63,417 nt of DNA from Methylothermaceae bacteria B42 (GTDB lineage: Bacteria > Pseudomonadota > Gammaproteobacteria > Methylococcales > Methylothermaceae), in the NCBI GenBank assembly GCA_001566965.1, contig LSNW01000038.1, positions 1 through 63,417 on the forward strand, in the 5' to 3' direction. Numbering within the stretch: position 1 is the stretch's first letter; every line of letters begins with the position of its first letter. The notes under the pieces are model-generated. The model was not told the origin of the DNA. It worked only from the letters and a program-made list of their open reading frames with translations, and made no database searches. This document shows positions 8,441 to 16,057 of the stretch, one piece after another. The translations under genes were made by a program, and so were the position numbers.

Positions 8441-9109
8441 TTATTCTTCTCCCATAAAACCCAGCAAGTGCAGCAGGCTGGTGAAAAGATTATAAATGGC
8501 GACGTACAAGGTTACCGTGGCGAGAATGTAATTGGTTTCTCCACCGTGAATAATCTGGCTGGTCTCAAACAAAATCAGCGCTGCCATCAGCACAACAAAC
8601 ATAGCCGAAACCGCCAGGGAAAGCGCGGGCAGGTGAAAGAAAATCGCCGCCAGGCCAGCCAAAAAAGCGACCAGGATTCCGGCAAACAGGAATCCACCCA
8701 GAAAGCTAAAATCCTTGCGGGAAATCAAGGCATAGGCGGACATGCCTAAAAAGGTCAGACCCGTGCCGCCCAGGGCGGTCATGACAATCTGGTGGCCGTT
8801 GGGAATGAACTTCAGATACATGGTCAAAATGGGCCCCAGAGTCATGCCCATGAATCCGGTGAGCAAAAAGACAAACAACAGGCCCCAGGCGCTGTTGCTG
8901 AATTTCTGGGTCAAGAACAACAATCCGAAATAACCCACCAGAGTAATGATTATTCCTGGATGGGGCAGGTTGAGGGCCATGGATAAGCCAGCAGTGAAGG
9001 CGCTGAATAGTAAGGTCATGGCCAGCAGGGCATAAGTATTTCTCAGTACCTTGTTGGTTTCCAGGACACGGGTTTGGGGTTGGCGCAAAGCGCGAACTCT
9101 ATCTACCAT
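8441..9109 (-). CDS. yccA: Bax inhibitor-1/YccA family membrane protein
   Basis: A 222-residue integral inner-membrane protein with seven hydrophobic segments after a polar N-terminus (MVDRVRALRQPQTRVLETNK). Family features include KVLRNTYALLAMTLLFSA (about 20-37), FMGMTLGPIL (about 85-94), and FETSQIIHGGETNYILAT (about 181-198), the conserved acidic half-channel region of the TMBIM group. E. coli YccA modulates the FtsH protease. GGAGGG lies just upstream of the ATG. It ends at a bidirectional terminator. Confidence 0.88.
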   Translation of the reverse strand: MVDRVRALRQPQTRVLETNKVLRNTYALLAMTLLFSAFTAGLSMALNLPHPGIIITLVGYFGLLFLTQKFSNSAWGLLFVFLLTGFMGMTLGPILTMYLKFIPNGHQIVMTALGGTGLTFLGMSAYALISRKDFSFLGGFLFAGILVAFLAGLAAIFFHLPALSLAVSAMFVVLMAALILFETSQIIHGGETNYILATVTLYVAIYNLFTSLLHLLGFMGEE

Positions 9110-9147
9110 CGGGATGATCCCTCCTTATGTGAATTGTGATTGGTGAA

Positions 9148-9325
9148 ACCTAAATTCTGCAAGTGTTTCGGCATTCGGCTGCCAAATCAAGCCTTTATGC
9201 TGCGTTGGCTGCACCAATATTATGCTCGAAGTAGCGCTGCTACTCCTGCGCGAAAATTGGCTTGCCGCCTTGCCTAAAGCTTTGCTTGACACCCTCGGTG
9301 CTCGAATCACTTGCAAAATTTAGGT
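9148..9325 (+). repeat. Terminal-inverted-repeat element, family A, copy 1 (178 bp)
   Basis: The element begins ACCTAAATTCTGCAAGT and ends ACTTGCAAAATTTAGGT, forming imperfect 17-bp terminal inverted repeats. A second copy of exactly the same length lies at 60678-60855 in the opposite orientation, with only scattered substitutions. GAA flanks both ends, a possible 3-bp target duplication. No coding frame worth keeping lies inside. It looks like a short non-autonomous mobile element (MITE-like). Confidence 0.85.
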
Positions 9326-9597
9326 GAAATTTTAGCCTAAGGCGCATGATAACTTATGTTACATGCAAACCCAATAAAACTACTTGCTTCTAAGATTCTA
9401 TGCGGCAAAGACGTTCTAATCATTATAGGCATGTAAACAATAAGCAATTTTTTCCTGCTCTGTGAGATCAGGGCTAAAATTCAGAGTGCTCCGAAAGAAT
9501 GGATTTTGTCTTTGCCTGAATCTCTTTGAAAACGTAAATCAATTTTAGTTCACCGGCTTAGGGTGACTCGGCCAGGGCTCCGTCATCTATTCAAGCC
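9326..9597. other. Intergenic, nothing recognised
   Basis: About 270 AT-leaning bases between two repeat elements. I see no convincing ORF, tRNA or strong promoter. Confidence 0.5.
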
Positions 9598-9781
9598 GGG
9601 GCAGGTGGTCTGCTTCGAAAAACGCCGTGAATACTTTCTTGCTACGCAGTCCTGCCCAAACTTCCCTGTTTGGGCGCTTGCCCGGCTGCGAAAGTTCACT
9701 GGACTTTTGGTCCGGCTCGCCCCTGTAGGCTCCACGCCGGCCTCCCTGCCGGTGAGGCTTTCGAAGCAGACCACCTGCCCC
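9598..9781. repeat. Inverted-repeat element, family D (184 bp)
   Basis: A perfect 23-bp inverted repeat bounds it: GGGGCAGGTGGTCTGCTTCG and on to 9620 pairs with 9759-9781. The interior contains the phrase ACGCCGTGAATAC, which recurs in slightly different form at 39460. No transposase frame is present. It lies just upstream of the SRP RNA gene. It is probably a MITE-like or other dispersed palindromic repeat. Confidence 0.7.
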
Positions 9782-9838
9782 AGCAATCAATACTCTACGT
9801 GTTTAAATGATGTGGCTCTGGGCTCACCGGTTATGGGT

Positions 9839-9867
9839 TTGCGTTTATTTCCGTAACAAGGGATAAT
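9839..9867 (+). promoter_or_regulatory. Candidate promoter for the SRP RNA
   Basis: TTGCGT (9839-9844) and GATAAT (9862-9867) with a 17-base spacer, about 45 bases before the mature RNA. This would leave a short 5' leader to be processed, as is known for 4.5S RNA. Confidence 0.35.
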
Positions 9868-9910
9868 TCTCCTCCTAAGTCATCAGCGATCTTCTTGACT
9901 GAAAAATTAT

Positions 9911-10022
9911 GGTGGGCCGCGTCGGTCCCCCCGCAACGATAGGCTGTGAACCCCGCCAGGCCCGGAAGGGAGCAACGGTAACAGCTGATTCGTGTGCCGG
10001 GGTGCGGCTGGCGCGATCCACC
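9911..10022 (+). ncRNA. ffs: Signal recognition particle 4.5S RNA
   Basis: The conserved SRP core is clear: CAGGCCCGGAAGGGAGCAAC (near 9957-9976), with the GGAA-type tetraloop, and CGTGTGCCGGGGTGCGGCTG (near 9991-10010) on the other arm. The ends GGTGG (9911) and CCACC (10018-10022) close the long hairpin, giving about 112 nt, the usual small bacterial form. The RNA binds Ffh and targets nascent membrane proteins to the translocon. ffs directly before dnaX is the Pseudomonas-type arrangement. Ends are estimated from pairing. Confidence 0.93.
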
Positions 10023-10046
10023 TCCCTTATCCTTTAAGAGCTTTGA

Positions 10047-11612
10047 ATGAGCTATCAAGCCCTGGCCCGCAAATGGCGGCCGCGCCGGTTCTCTGAAATT
10101 ACCGGGCAATCCCATGTCGTACGGGCGCTGACCAATGCCCTGACCTTCGAACGCATGCACCATGCCTATTTGTTTACTGGTACCCGTGGCGTGGGCAAGA
10201 CAACAGTGGCCAGGATTCTCGCCAAAGCCCTCAACTGTGAGCATTTAGAAAACGCGGAACCATGCTGCCAATGTCAGGTTTGCCAGGAAGTCGATGCGGG
10301 GCAGTTTGTGGATCTGATCGAGGTGGATGCCGCTTCCCGCACCAAAGTAGAAGATACCCGCGAACTGCTGGAAAACGCCCAATACGCCCCCAGCCGCGGC
10401 CAATATAAAATTTACCTGATTGACGAAGTCCACATGCTCTCTGGTCACAGCTTCAACGCTTTGCTCAAGACCTTGGAAGAGCCGCCGCCCCACGTCAAAT
10501 TTTTACTCGCCACCACCGATCCGCAAAAAATTCCGGTGACGGTGCTGTCGCGCTGCCTGCAGTTTAATTTGAAAAAATTGCTGCCCGATCAGATAGAAGC
10601 CCGCTTGGCTTTTATTCTGAAAGCGGAAAGCATTCCATTTGAAGCCGAGGCCCTACAAGTACTGGCCCGAGCCGCCGATGGCAGCCTTCGCGATGCTTTG
10701 AGCCTGCTGGACCAGGCCATTGTTTTTGGTGGTGGCCAAGTCAACACGGCGGAGGTGGAAGCCATGTTGGGCGGAGTGGCGCGCCGTTCTTTGAAGGGTT
10801 TGGTGGAATCGTTGGCGGCGGGGGACGCTCAACAAGTGATGAATGAAGTCGAGGGATTGGCTGCCAATGCCCCGGATTTTACGGAGGTCCTCAAAGAACT
10901 CCTCGATCTTCTCTATCGCATTGCGCTGGCGCAGCAACTGCCGGAAACCGTACATCGGGACGACGACGGGGAATGGCTTATGAGGCAAGCTCAGGCAACG
11001 TCTCCCGAGGATGTTCAGCTCTATTATCAGATTGGATTGATTGGCCAAAAAGACTTGCCCTGGGCGCCGGATCCAAGGGTAGGGCTGGAGATGGTGCTGC
11101 TCAGAATGCTGGCGTTCCGTCCAGTGGCATCAGAAAGAGAAGTCCCGCCAGTGGAATCACCACGGCAGGTTTCCCCGGCACCCAATGCCGCTGTTGAGAC
11201 TCGGGTATCCAAGGACGCAATCCCAGCGGCAACGGAAACCGATTGGCCGAAATTGGTCAATCAGTTGTCATTATCGCCAGGCGCCAAGGAACTGGCCCAC
11301 TATTGCACGGTGGAAACCCAAACCGATGAGCGTTGGGTATTGCTGCTCAATCCCCAGCACGATCACGTGTTGACCGAGCGCCGCCAGTCAGGACTGGAAA
11401 AAGCCCTGCGGGCCAAGTTGGGTAAGCCAGTAAAATTGCAAATCAAGTTGGCTGAAAGCAGCCAGGAAACCCCGGCGGTATTGCGCGAACGCCAGCATCA
11501 GGAAAAGATCGAGGCCGCCGAGCAGGCGATCGCCGAGGATGAAACAGTACGGGCATTAATGGAAACTTTTGACGCCAAAATCGTCCCAGGTTCCACGAAA
11601 CCGGTAGAATAA
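10047..11612 (+). CDS. dnaX: DNA polymerase III subunits gamma/tau
   Basis: A 521-residue clamp-loader ATPase that loads the beta sliding clamp at the replication fork. Walker A is GTRGVGKTT (about 44-52), the zinc-binding cysteines lie in CCQCQVC (about 72-78), the Walker B/DE box is YLIDEVHML (about 125-133), and the sensor/arginine finger is in VTVLSRCLQF. The collar domain and a short tau C-terminus follow; it is shorter than E. coli tau (643). No E. coli-type slippery site is visible at the gamma/tau boundary, so a separate gamma form is not supported. It heads the dnaX-ybaB-recR operon. Confidence 0.95.
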   Translation: MSYQALARKWRPRRFSEITGQSHVVRALTNALTFERMHHAYLFTGTRGVGKTTVARILAKALNCEHLENAEPCCQCQVCQEVDAGQFVDLIEVDAASRTKVEDTRELLENAQYAPSRGQYKIYLIDEVHMLSGHSFNALLKTLEEPPPHVKFLLATTDPQKIPVTVLSRCLQFNLKKLLPDQIEARLAFILKAESIPFEAEALQVLARAADGSLRDALSLLDQAIVFGGGQVNTAEVEAMLGGVARRSLKGLVESLAAGDAQQVMNEVEGLAANAPDFTEVLKELLDLLYRIALAQQLPETVHRDDDGEWLMRQAQATSPEDVQLYYQIGLIGQKDLPWAPDPRVGLEMVLLRMLAFRPVASEREVPPVESPRQVSPAPNAAVETRVSKDAIPAATETDWPKLVNQLSLSPGAKELAHYCTVETQTDERWVLLLNPQHDHVLTERRQSGLEKALRAKLGKPVKLQIKLAESSQETPAVLRERQHQEKIEAAEQAIAEDETVRALMETFDAKIVPGSTKPVE

Positions 11613-11643
11613 TCGTGATAGAAATTGGATTGCCGAGGAAATT

Positions 11644-11973
11644 ATGATGAAAAACCCACTGGGAGCCTTGATGCAACAGGCTCAGGAAATGCAGGAGAAA
11701 TTCCAGAAAGCCCAGGAAGAACTGGCCAGGGCGGAAGTCCAGGGCGAAGCAGGCGGCGGGCTGGTAAAAGTGGTCATGAATGGCAAGCGCGAAGTGCTTC
11801 GGCTATCCATTGATGACAGCCTGTTCAAGGAGGAGGACAAGGAAATTTTGGAAGATCTCGTAGCCGCGGCGGTCAACGATGCTGTGCATAAAGTCGCCCA
11901 ACTCAAGCAGGAAAAGATGTCCGAACTGACCGGAGGCATTCAACTCCCCGGCGGCATGAATCTGCCTTTCTGA
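11644..11973 (+). CDS. ybaB: YbaB/EbfC nucleoid-associated protein
   Basis: A 109-residue small DNA-binding protein of the YbaB/EbfC family, a tweezer-like dimer. Family features are [20 protein letters not shown] at the N-terminus, [18 protein letters not shown] (about 32-49), and a Gly/Pro-rich tail. ATG codons stand at 11644 and 11647; GAGGAA lies upstream. It sits between dnaX and recR, as in most gammaproteobacteria. Confidence 0.94.
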   Translation: MMKNPLGALMQQAQEMQEKFQKAQEELARAEVQGEAGGGLVKVVMNGKREVLRLSIDDSLFKEEDKEILEDLVAAAVNDAVHKVAQLKQEKMSELTGGIQLPGGMNLPF

Positions 11974-11980
11974 TATTGCC

Positions 11981-12577
11981 GTGGAACAGGGCGATTGTCT
12001 CCAGCGCTTGATGCAGGCGCTGTGCTGTCTGCCGGGCGTGGGCCCGAAATCGGCCCAGCGCATGGCGTTTCACCTGCTTCAGCACGACCGGCAGGGCGCC
12101 GGCCAGTTGGTTCAATCTCTCTCCGAAGCGCTGGAAAATATCCGCCGCTGCAATCTTTGCCGAACCTTGACCGAGCGGGAAATCTGCGCCATCTGCAGTA
12201 ATCCGGCCCGGGACCGCCAGCAATTGTGCGTCGTGGAAACCCCGGCTGATGTGTTGGCCATCAACCAGGCGACTGTCTTCAATGGCCTTTTCTTCGTTCT
12301 CCATGGACACTTGTCCCCCCTCGATGGCGTTGGTCCCCAAGATCTCGGGCTGGACAAGCTGGCCCGGCGCCTCGGGAAGGGAGAGATAAAAGAACTCATT
12401 CTCGCCACCAACTCCACCGTGGAAGGCGAAGCCACCGCCCACTACATCTCCGAACTGGCCCGCAATAGCGGAGTCTCCGTCAGCCGCATCGCCCACGGCG
12501 TGCCTGTGGGAGGTGAGTTGGAATATCTGGACGCCAATACCTTGGCCTATGCCTTCAACGGCCGTCGGGCGATATAA
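11981..12577 (+). CDS. recR: Recombination protein RecR
   Basis: A 198-residue component of the RecFOR gap-repair pathway, which helps load RecA at single-strand gaps. Helix-hairpin-helix [16 protein letters not shown] (about 17-32), four zinc cysteines in [16 protein letters not shown] (about 57-72), then a Toprim domain beginning [12 protein letters not shown]. It starts with GTG at 11981, 7 bases after the ybaB stop. Normal length. Confidence 0.95.
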   Translation: MEQGDCLQRLMQALCCLPGVGPKSAQRMAFHLLQHDRQGAGQLVQSLSEALENIRRCNLCRTLTEREICAICSNPARDRQQLCVVETPADVLAINQATVFNGLFFVLHGHLSPLDGVGPQDLGLDKLARRLGKGEIKELILATNSTVEGEATAHYISELARNSGVSVSRIAHGVPVGGELEYLDANTLAYAFNGRRAI

Positions 12578-12668
12578 GCATTGTGTGTTCTTAGCTGCCG
12601 CGATGCAGGCATTTATTGATGGGGAAGACGGCAATATCCGTCGCCCTTAGGCAACCGATCTTTTTTGC

Positions 12669-12701
12669 TTGACATCCCCCCCCCCCCATGTGATCCATAA
12701 T
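12669..12701 (+). promoter_or_regulatory. Candidate promoter with a 12-C homopolymer in its spacer
   Basis: TTGACA (12669-12674) is a perfect -35 box and CATAAT (12696-12701) a good -10. The spacer is 21 bases and includes twelve consecutive C (12676-12687). Four fewer C would give the ideal 17. Homopolymers like this change length by slipped-strand mispairing and are a classic basis of phase-variable transcription. It precedes the metzincin gene (ATG 12748). Promoter assignment is by motif only. Confidence 0.45.
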
Positions 12702-12747
12702 CCAACTTGCGGAATGTAATTCATTTCTGATAGCAAGGAGGGGAATT

Positions 12748-13833
12748 ATGGTAATTCAACGCATTTCAGTTATAGCCGCACTTTTCACCTTGGTGTTTGC
12801 AAATACTGGTTTTAGCGAAGAAGCGACGCGGGCCAAAGACTATGCTTATTTTAAAGACACTACGATTTGGCCTTCGTTGGATATCAATGTTTGTTGGGAA
12901 AGGCAAACAGATCCAAAATGGAATAACACCAAAGAAAACCGGGAGCTTGTCCGCAAGGCAATTAAACGAACCTGGGAAAAGGCATCATTAGTGCGATTTG
13001 TGGGATGGGGATGGTGCCCGGCAGGTTACTTTTATGGGGTGAGAATCAGCATGGGTGGAGCCGACGTTGCCCCAAATAGTTATGGACTTGGTGTAGAACT
13101 ATTGAGATTTCATCCAATAAAAAATAAACGGGGAGTATATCTGGATTTTAACTTGAACAAAAGACCTTATTTTGGGTGGTTTGGGACACCTTTGAAGGAT
13201 AAGTGTTTGGAAAATGGATTTAATCTGAAAGAATGCATAGAGTTTACTGCAGTCCATGAGTTTGGACATGTATTAGGGCTTTCTCATGAACATAATAGAC
13301 CGGATGATCCTCTTTTTGATCCAATCAGTTTATGCCATACGGATGATGCTGAACGTCTCAATGTATATGGTAACACACTTTTTACTGAATATGATCCTGA
13401 TTCCATCATGAATTATTGTAGGCAGAAGTATTTTGGAGACAGTACTTTAAGCAAAATGGATGAATTTGCTGTAAAAGTATATTATGGAAATATTCCTGAA
13501 TTTAATGCAAATACAAATTATTTAGACATCCCACGAGTTGAAGTTGGAAATGTAGGGTTTTTCGCCTTGCTGAAGCATGAAGGGGGTGGAGTATTTAGCT
13601 TGCTGCGGGCAGGTAGAACCACTGAAACGTCTAGTGTAATAACCAAATATAATTATCCAGTGCTGATTCTACCAATGGTGAAGTTCGTTGCAAATGGCAA
13701 GGTAACGGCAGTCTATAAAGCAAGACTACGCCGTAGAAGTGACGGGAGGTTTAAAATTGAAGGGTTTGACCCCAAAAGAGTGCATCCTTGTACAAAGTAT
13801 CCAGAAGTTAATACTGCTAATTGTTATGAGTGA
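12748..13833 (+). CDS. Secreted zinc metalloprotease of the metzincin type
   Basis: A 361-residue protein with a signal peptide (MVIQRISVIAALFTLVFANT, cleavage probably near residue 23). The zinc motif HEFGHVLGLSH (170-180) fits HExxHxxGxxH, and the Met-turn SIMNYC follows at about 219-224; both define metzincins (astacin/matrixin-like). Multiple cysteines (e.g. 49, 90, 153, 163, 196, 224) suggest disulfides outside the cytoplasm. A beta-rich C-terminal region of about 110 residues of unknown role follows. AAGGAGGGG precedes the ATG. The gene is clearly more AT-rich than its neighbours and sits in an island between recR and rsgA, suggesting transfer. The substrate is unknown. Confidence 0.85.
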   Translation: MVIQRISVIAALFTLVFANTGFSEEATRAKDYAYFKDTTIWPSLDINVCWERQTDPKWNNTKENRELVRKAIKRTWEKASLVRFVGWGWCPAGYFYGVRISMGGADVAPNSYGLGVELLRFHPIKNKRGVYLDFNLNKRPYFGWFGTPLKDKCLENGFNLKECIEFTAVHEFGHVLGLSHEHNRPDDPLFDPISLCHTDDAERLNVYGNTLFTEYDPDSIMNYCRQKYFGDSTLSKMDEFAVKVYYGNIPEFNANTNYLDIPRVEVGNVGFFALLKHEGGGVFSLLRAGRTTETSSVITKYNYPVLILPMVKFVANGKVTAVYKARLRRRSDGRFKIEGFDPKRVHPCTKYPEVNTANCYE

Positions 13834-14024
13834 TATATCAGGCGCATGAACAATTCATTTACAATAATTGGAATTTTAAATAAAGTGCAACATGTGGCTT
13901 CGTAACTTATCAGTGTTTTGATTAAGGTTTTTTAAGGTTGATAAAATATCCAACTACAAGAGTAATCTATCCCTTGGTTTTTCCGAGGGATAGATTGCTG
14001 ATTAAGCGATAAATGGAATAAAAA
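13834..14024. other. AT-rich intergenic region with a hairpin
   Basis: Contains an 11-bp stem AATCTATCCCT (13964-13974) / AGGGATAGATT (13986-13996), with the inner TGG/CCG partly pairing around a T-rich loop. It lies 29 bases before the next ATG, so it could end the protease transcript or sit in the leader of the following gene. No U run follows. Confidence 0.45.
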
Positions 14025-14471
14025 ATGACCAATCTATCTAAGTTTGATTGTTGGTTTTTACTATTAATATTCACGATTTCTTTGATTTTAGCTGTGGTAT
14101 GGGGATTCCCTGAGAAGAGTTTAGGGTATGGATTTGATTTAAGGGCGGGAGGGATAAGAAGTATAGTGGGGTTTATTGTATATTTCATTATCTTAAGCTC
14201 CTTTACTTCTATAATATTTGTATTGGAGAAAAGATTTGTAGACCGTGTCTTTTTCAGGAAGTATTTGATTTATTGGCTGATTGCCACCCCTATGGCATTA
14301 TTATTGGGTCGTTGGCTTATCTCTGGCGGTCCTGTATTTCCCTTTAAAAATATATATTTTGTTATTCTAATTGTGGTTTTGTCAGTATTTTTTATATCGA
14401 TTATTATGCTTCTGCCGTTAATCCAAAGATATAATATTTTGGGTAGAATTGGAAAATGGATGAAGCATTAA
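14025..14471 (+). CDS. Multi-pass membrane protein, 148 residues, paralogue 1
   Basis: Four hydrophobic segments (about residues 9-27, 44-66, 82-98, 109-132). Shared with the next gene are the pattern I-FIVYFIILS (about 50-59), VFFRKYLIYWLIATPMALLL (about 75-94), and LLPLIQRYNILG (about 130-141). Very AT-rich, weak ribosome-binding site, no recognised family. As part of the AT-rich island beside the secreted metalloprotease it may have a linked role, but nothing in the sequence proves this. Confidence 0.65.
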   Translation: MTNLSKFDCWFLLLIFTISLILAVVWGFPEKSLGYGFDLRAGGIRSIVGFIVYFIILSSFTSIIFVLEKRFVDRVFFRKYLIYWLIATPMALLLGRWLISGGPVFPFKNIYFVILIVVLSVFFISIIMLLPLIQRYNILGRIGKWMKH

Positions 14472-14534
14472 GTAGGTAGGGCATGGTTGATGCGTTTAAA
14501 AATAGACTCTTTGAGAGCAGATTTGTAATAAAAT

Positions 14535-15017
14535 ATGTTATTCCATGTTTTATTGGACAGGCCAAATTTATTTCTGAATATTATTGTGGTTTTGGCAATT
14601 TTGTTGTCAATGTGCTGTGAAATACCAAGATTGGATCTTTTTGATACACCTATAGGCAGCGTCAAGGATATTAATAAGAATCTTAGAGCGTTTTTATCTT
14701 TTGTGGTTTATTTTGTTGTGCTTAGTGTGTTTATGATTATACCATTTTATGCAAATAATAAATTCAAAAATAAGCTCTTTTTTAGAGTCTATTGTGTTTA
14801 TTGGTTTATTGCCGCGCCTTTAGCATTTTCATGCCTTATGGCTCTACTGTCTCCAACTGGCAAGGGTGATATTTCAGCCAATATTACATGGGGTGAAATC
14901 AAGGATCTAATTATGATTTTTTTGTGGTCAATGGCCTTGTTTTGCTGGATTCCATTATTGCCAGCTATAGTTCAGAGGTATAATTTGCTTTCCTTTTTAA
15001 AAGGAAATGTGAGGTAG
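14535..15017 (+). CDS. Multi-pass membrane protein, 160 residues, paralogue 2
   Basis: A second four-helix membrane protein 63 bases downstream of the first. It is divergent but clearly related: FVVYFVVLSVFMIIPF, LFFRVYCVYWFIAAPLAF and LLPAIVQRYNLLSFLK line up with the first gene's helices 2, 3 and the C-terminus. The N-terminal helix and the loop after helix 3 differ most. Same AT-rich composition. Probably an old tandem duplication. No family recognised and no catalytic motif seen. The start is uncertain (no good ribosome-binding site). Confidence 0.65.
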   Translation: MLFHVLLDRPNLFLNIIVVLAILLSMCCEIPRLDLFDTPIGSVKDINKNLRAFLSFVVYFVVLSVFMIIPFYANNKFKNKLFFRVYCVYWFIAAPLAFSCLMALLSPTGKGDISANITWGEIKDLIMIFLWSMALFCWIPLLPAIVQRYNLLSFLKGNVR

Positions 15018-15111
15018 CTGAAGTTAGGTGTGCTGCTTTTTTTTTATTTTATTTTTTGATGTTATTTCCGGCAGCTATTCAGTACGCTTATTTTTGAATA
15101 CTATCAAGTGG

Positions 15112-15999
15112 CTAGGATATTTTCGGCAGCTTTTCCCTGAGTTTCAAATAACGCCTGTACCGGCCTTGATCTATTTTCCCTTGTAGCACGGCTTTACGAA
15201 CGGCGCAGCCTTGGTCGTTGACATGGCGGCAGTCGTTGAAGCGGCAGTGGGGGATGTGGGGGCGGAATTCCTTGTAGCCATGCGCCAGTTGTTTCTCGTC
15301 GATGTCCGCCAAGCCAAATACTGCTACGCCTGGGGTGTCAATCAAGTCACCGCCTTCGGGTAAATGGAACAGCATGGCGGTGGTGGTTGTGTGGCGGCCC
15401 CGGTGTGTTCCCTTGGATAGTTCGCCTACACGGATTTCTTTGTCGGGAACCAGCCAGTGCAGCAATGAGGATTTGCCTACTCCGGATTGTCCGGCGAGCA
15501 TGGAGGTTTTGCAGCGCATTGAAGACTTGAGCTTCTCCATGCCTTCGCCGGTTTTGGCGCTCAGGTAATGGAATGGATATAGTTCCAGATAAGACTTGAG
15601 TTCTTTTTCCAGGGACTTTCGGTCATCTGTCAAATCAATTTTGTTGAAAAGAATGATGGGCGTGATGCCGCGGTTTTCACAAACCACCAGATATTGGTCG
15701 ACCAATAAAAGGTCATATAGGGGTTGCGGCGCGATGACAATAAAAACTTGGTCGATATTGGCGGCGGTGGGTCTGAGTTTTCCTCCCCGGGCAGGACGGA
15801 CCAGGAGGGTTTTGCGGGGAAGAATCTCGACAATGCGGCCGTGCCGGGCATCGGTTTGTTCCCAGCGCACCCAGTCTCCAACGCAGGGTTGATCCAGGCG
15901 CCGCAGGGCATTGCACAAGAAAATTTGCCCGGTTTCCTCTTCCACCGCCCAGTTTTTGCCAAAATGGGCGATGACCCGGCCTGTGCGAACTTCGCCCAT
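15112..15999 (-). CDS. rsgA: Ribosome small-subunit biogenesis GTPase RsgA
   Basis: A 295-residue circularly permuted GTPase that assists late 30S maturation. An OB-fold N-terminus (TGRVIAHFGKNWAVEEE) is followed by the G motifs in permuted order: G4 FNKIDL (about 118-123), G1 AGQSGVGKSSLL (about 168-179), G3 DTPGVAVFG. A C-terminal zinc finger CRFNDCRHVNDQGC (about 252-265) follows. The start is ATG 15999, since the frame only adds a TTG before it. RsgA beside orn and an M48 protease is typical gammaproteobacterial synteny. Confidence 0.95.
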   Translation of the reverse strand: MGEVRTGRVIAHFGKNWAVEEETGQIFLCNALRRLDQPCVGDWVRWEQTDARHGRIVEILPRKTLLVRPARGGKLRPTAANIDQVFIVIAPQPLYDLLLVDQYLVVCENRGITPIILFNKIDLTDDRKSLEKELKSYLELYPFHYLSAKTGEGMEKLKSSMRCKTSMLAGQSGVGKSSLLHWLVPDKEIRVGELSKGTHRGRHTTTTAMLFHLPEGGDLIDTPGVAVFGLADIDEKQLAHGYKEFRPHIPHCRFNDCRHVNDQGCAVRKAVLQGKIDQGRYRRYLKLREKLPKIS

Positions 16000-16057
16000 C
16001 AATTCAATGACCGCGGCAGAAAAGCATCACTTTTCCGGCGCGAATCAAGATTAACCA

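Noticed and set aside
10520-10600. Possible programmed frameshift site in dnaX
   Set aside because: A-runs (CAAAAAATT, GAAAAAATT) occur near codons 160-175, inside the ATPase domain, far before the position of the E. coli signal, and lack AAAAAAG.
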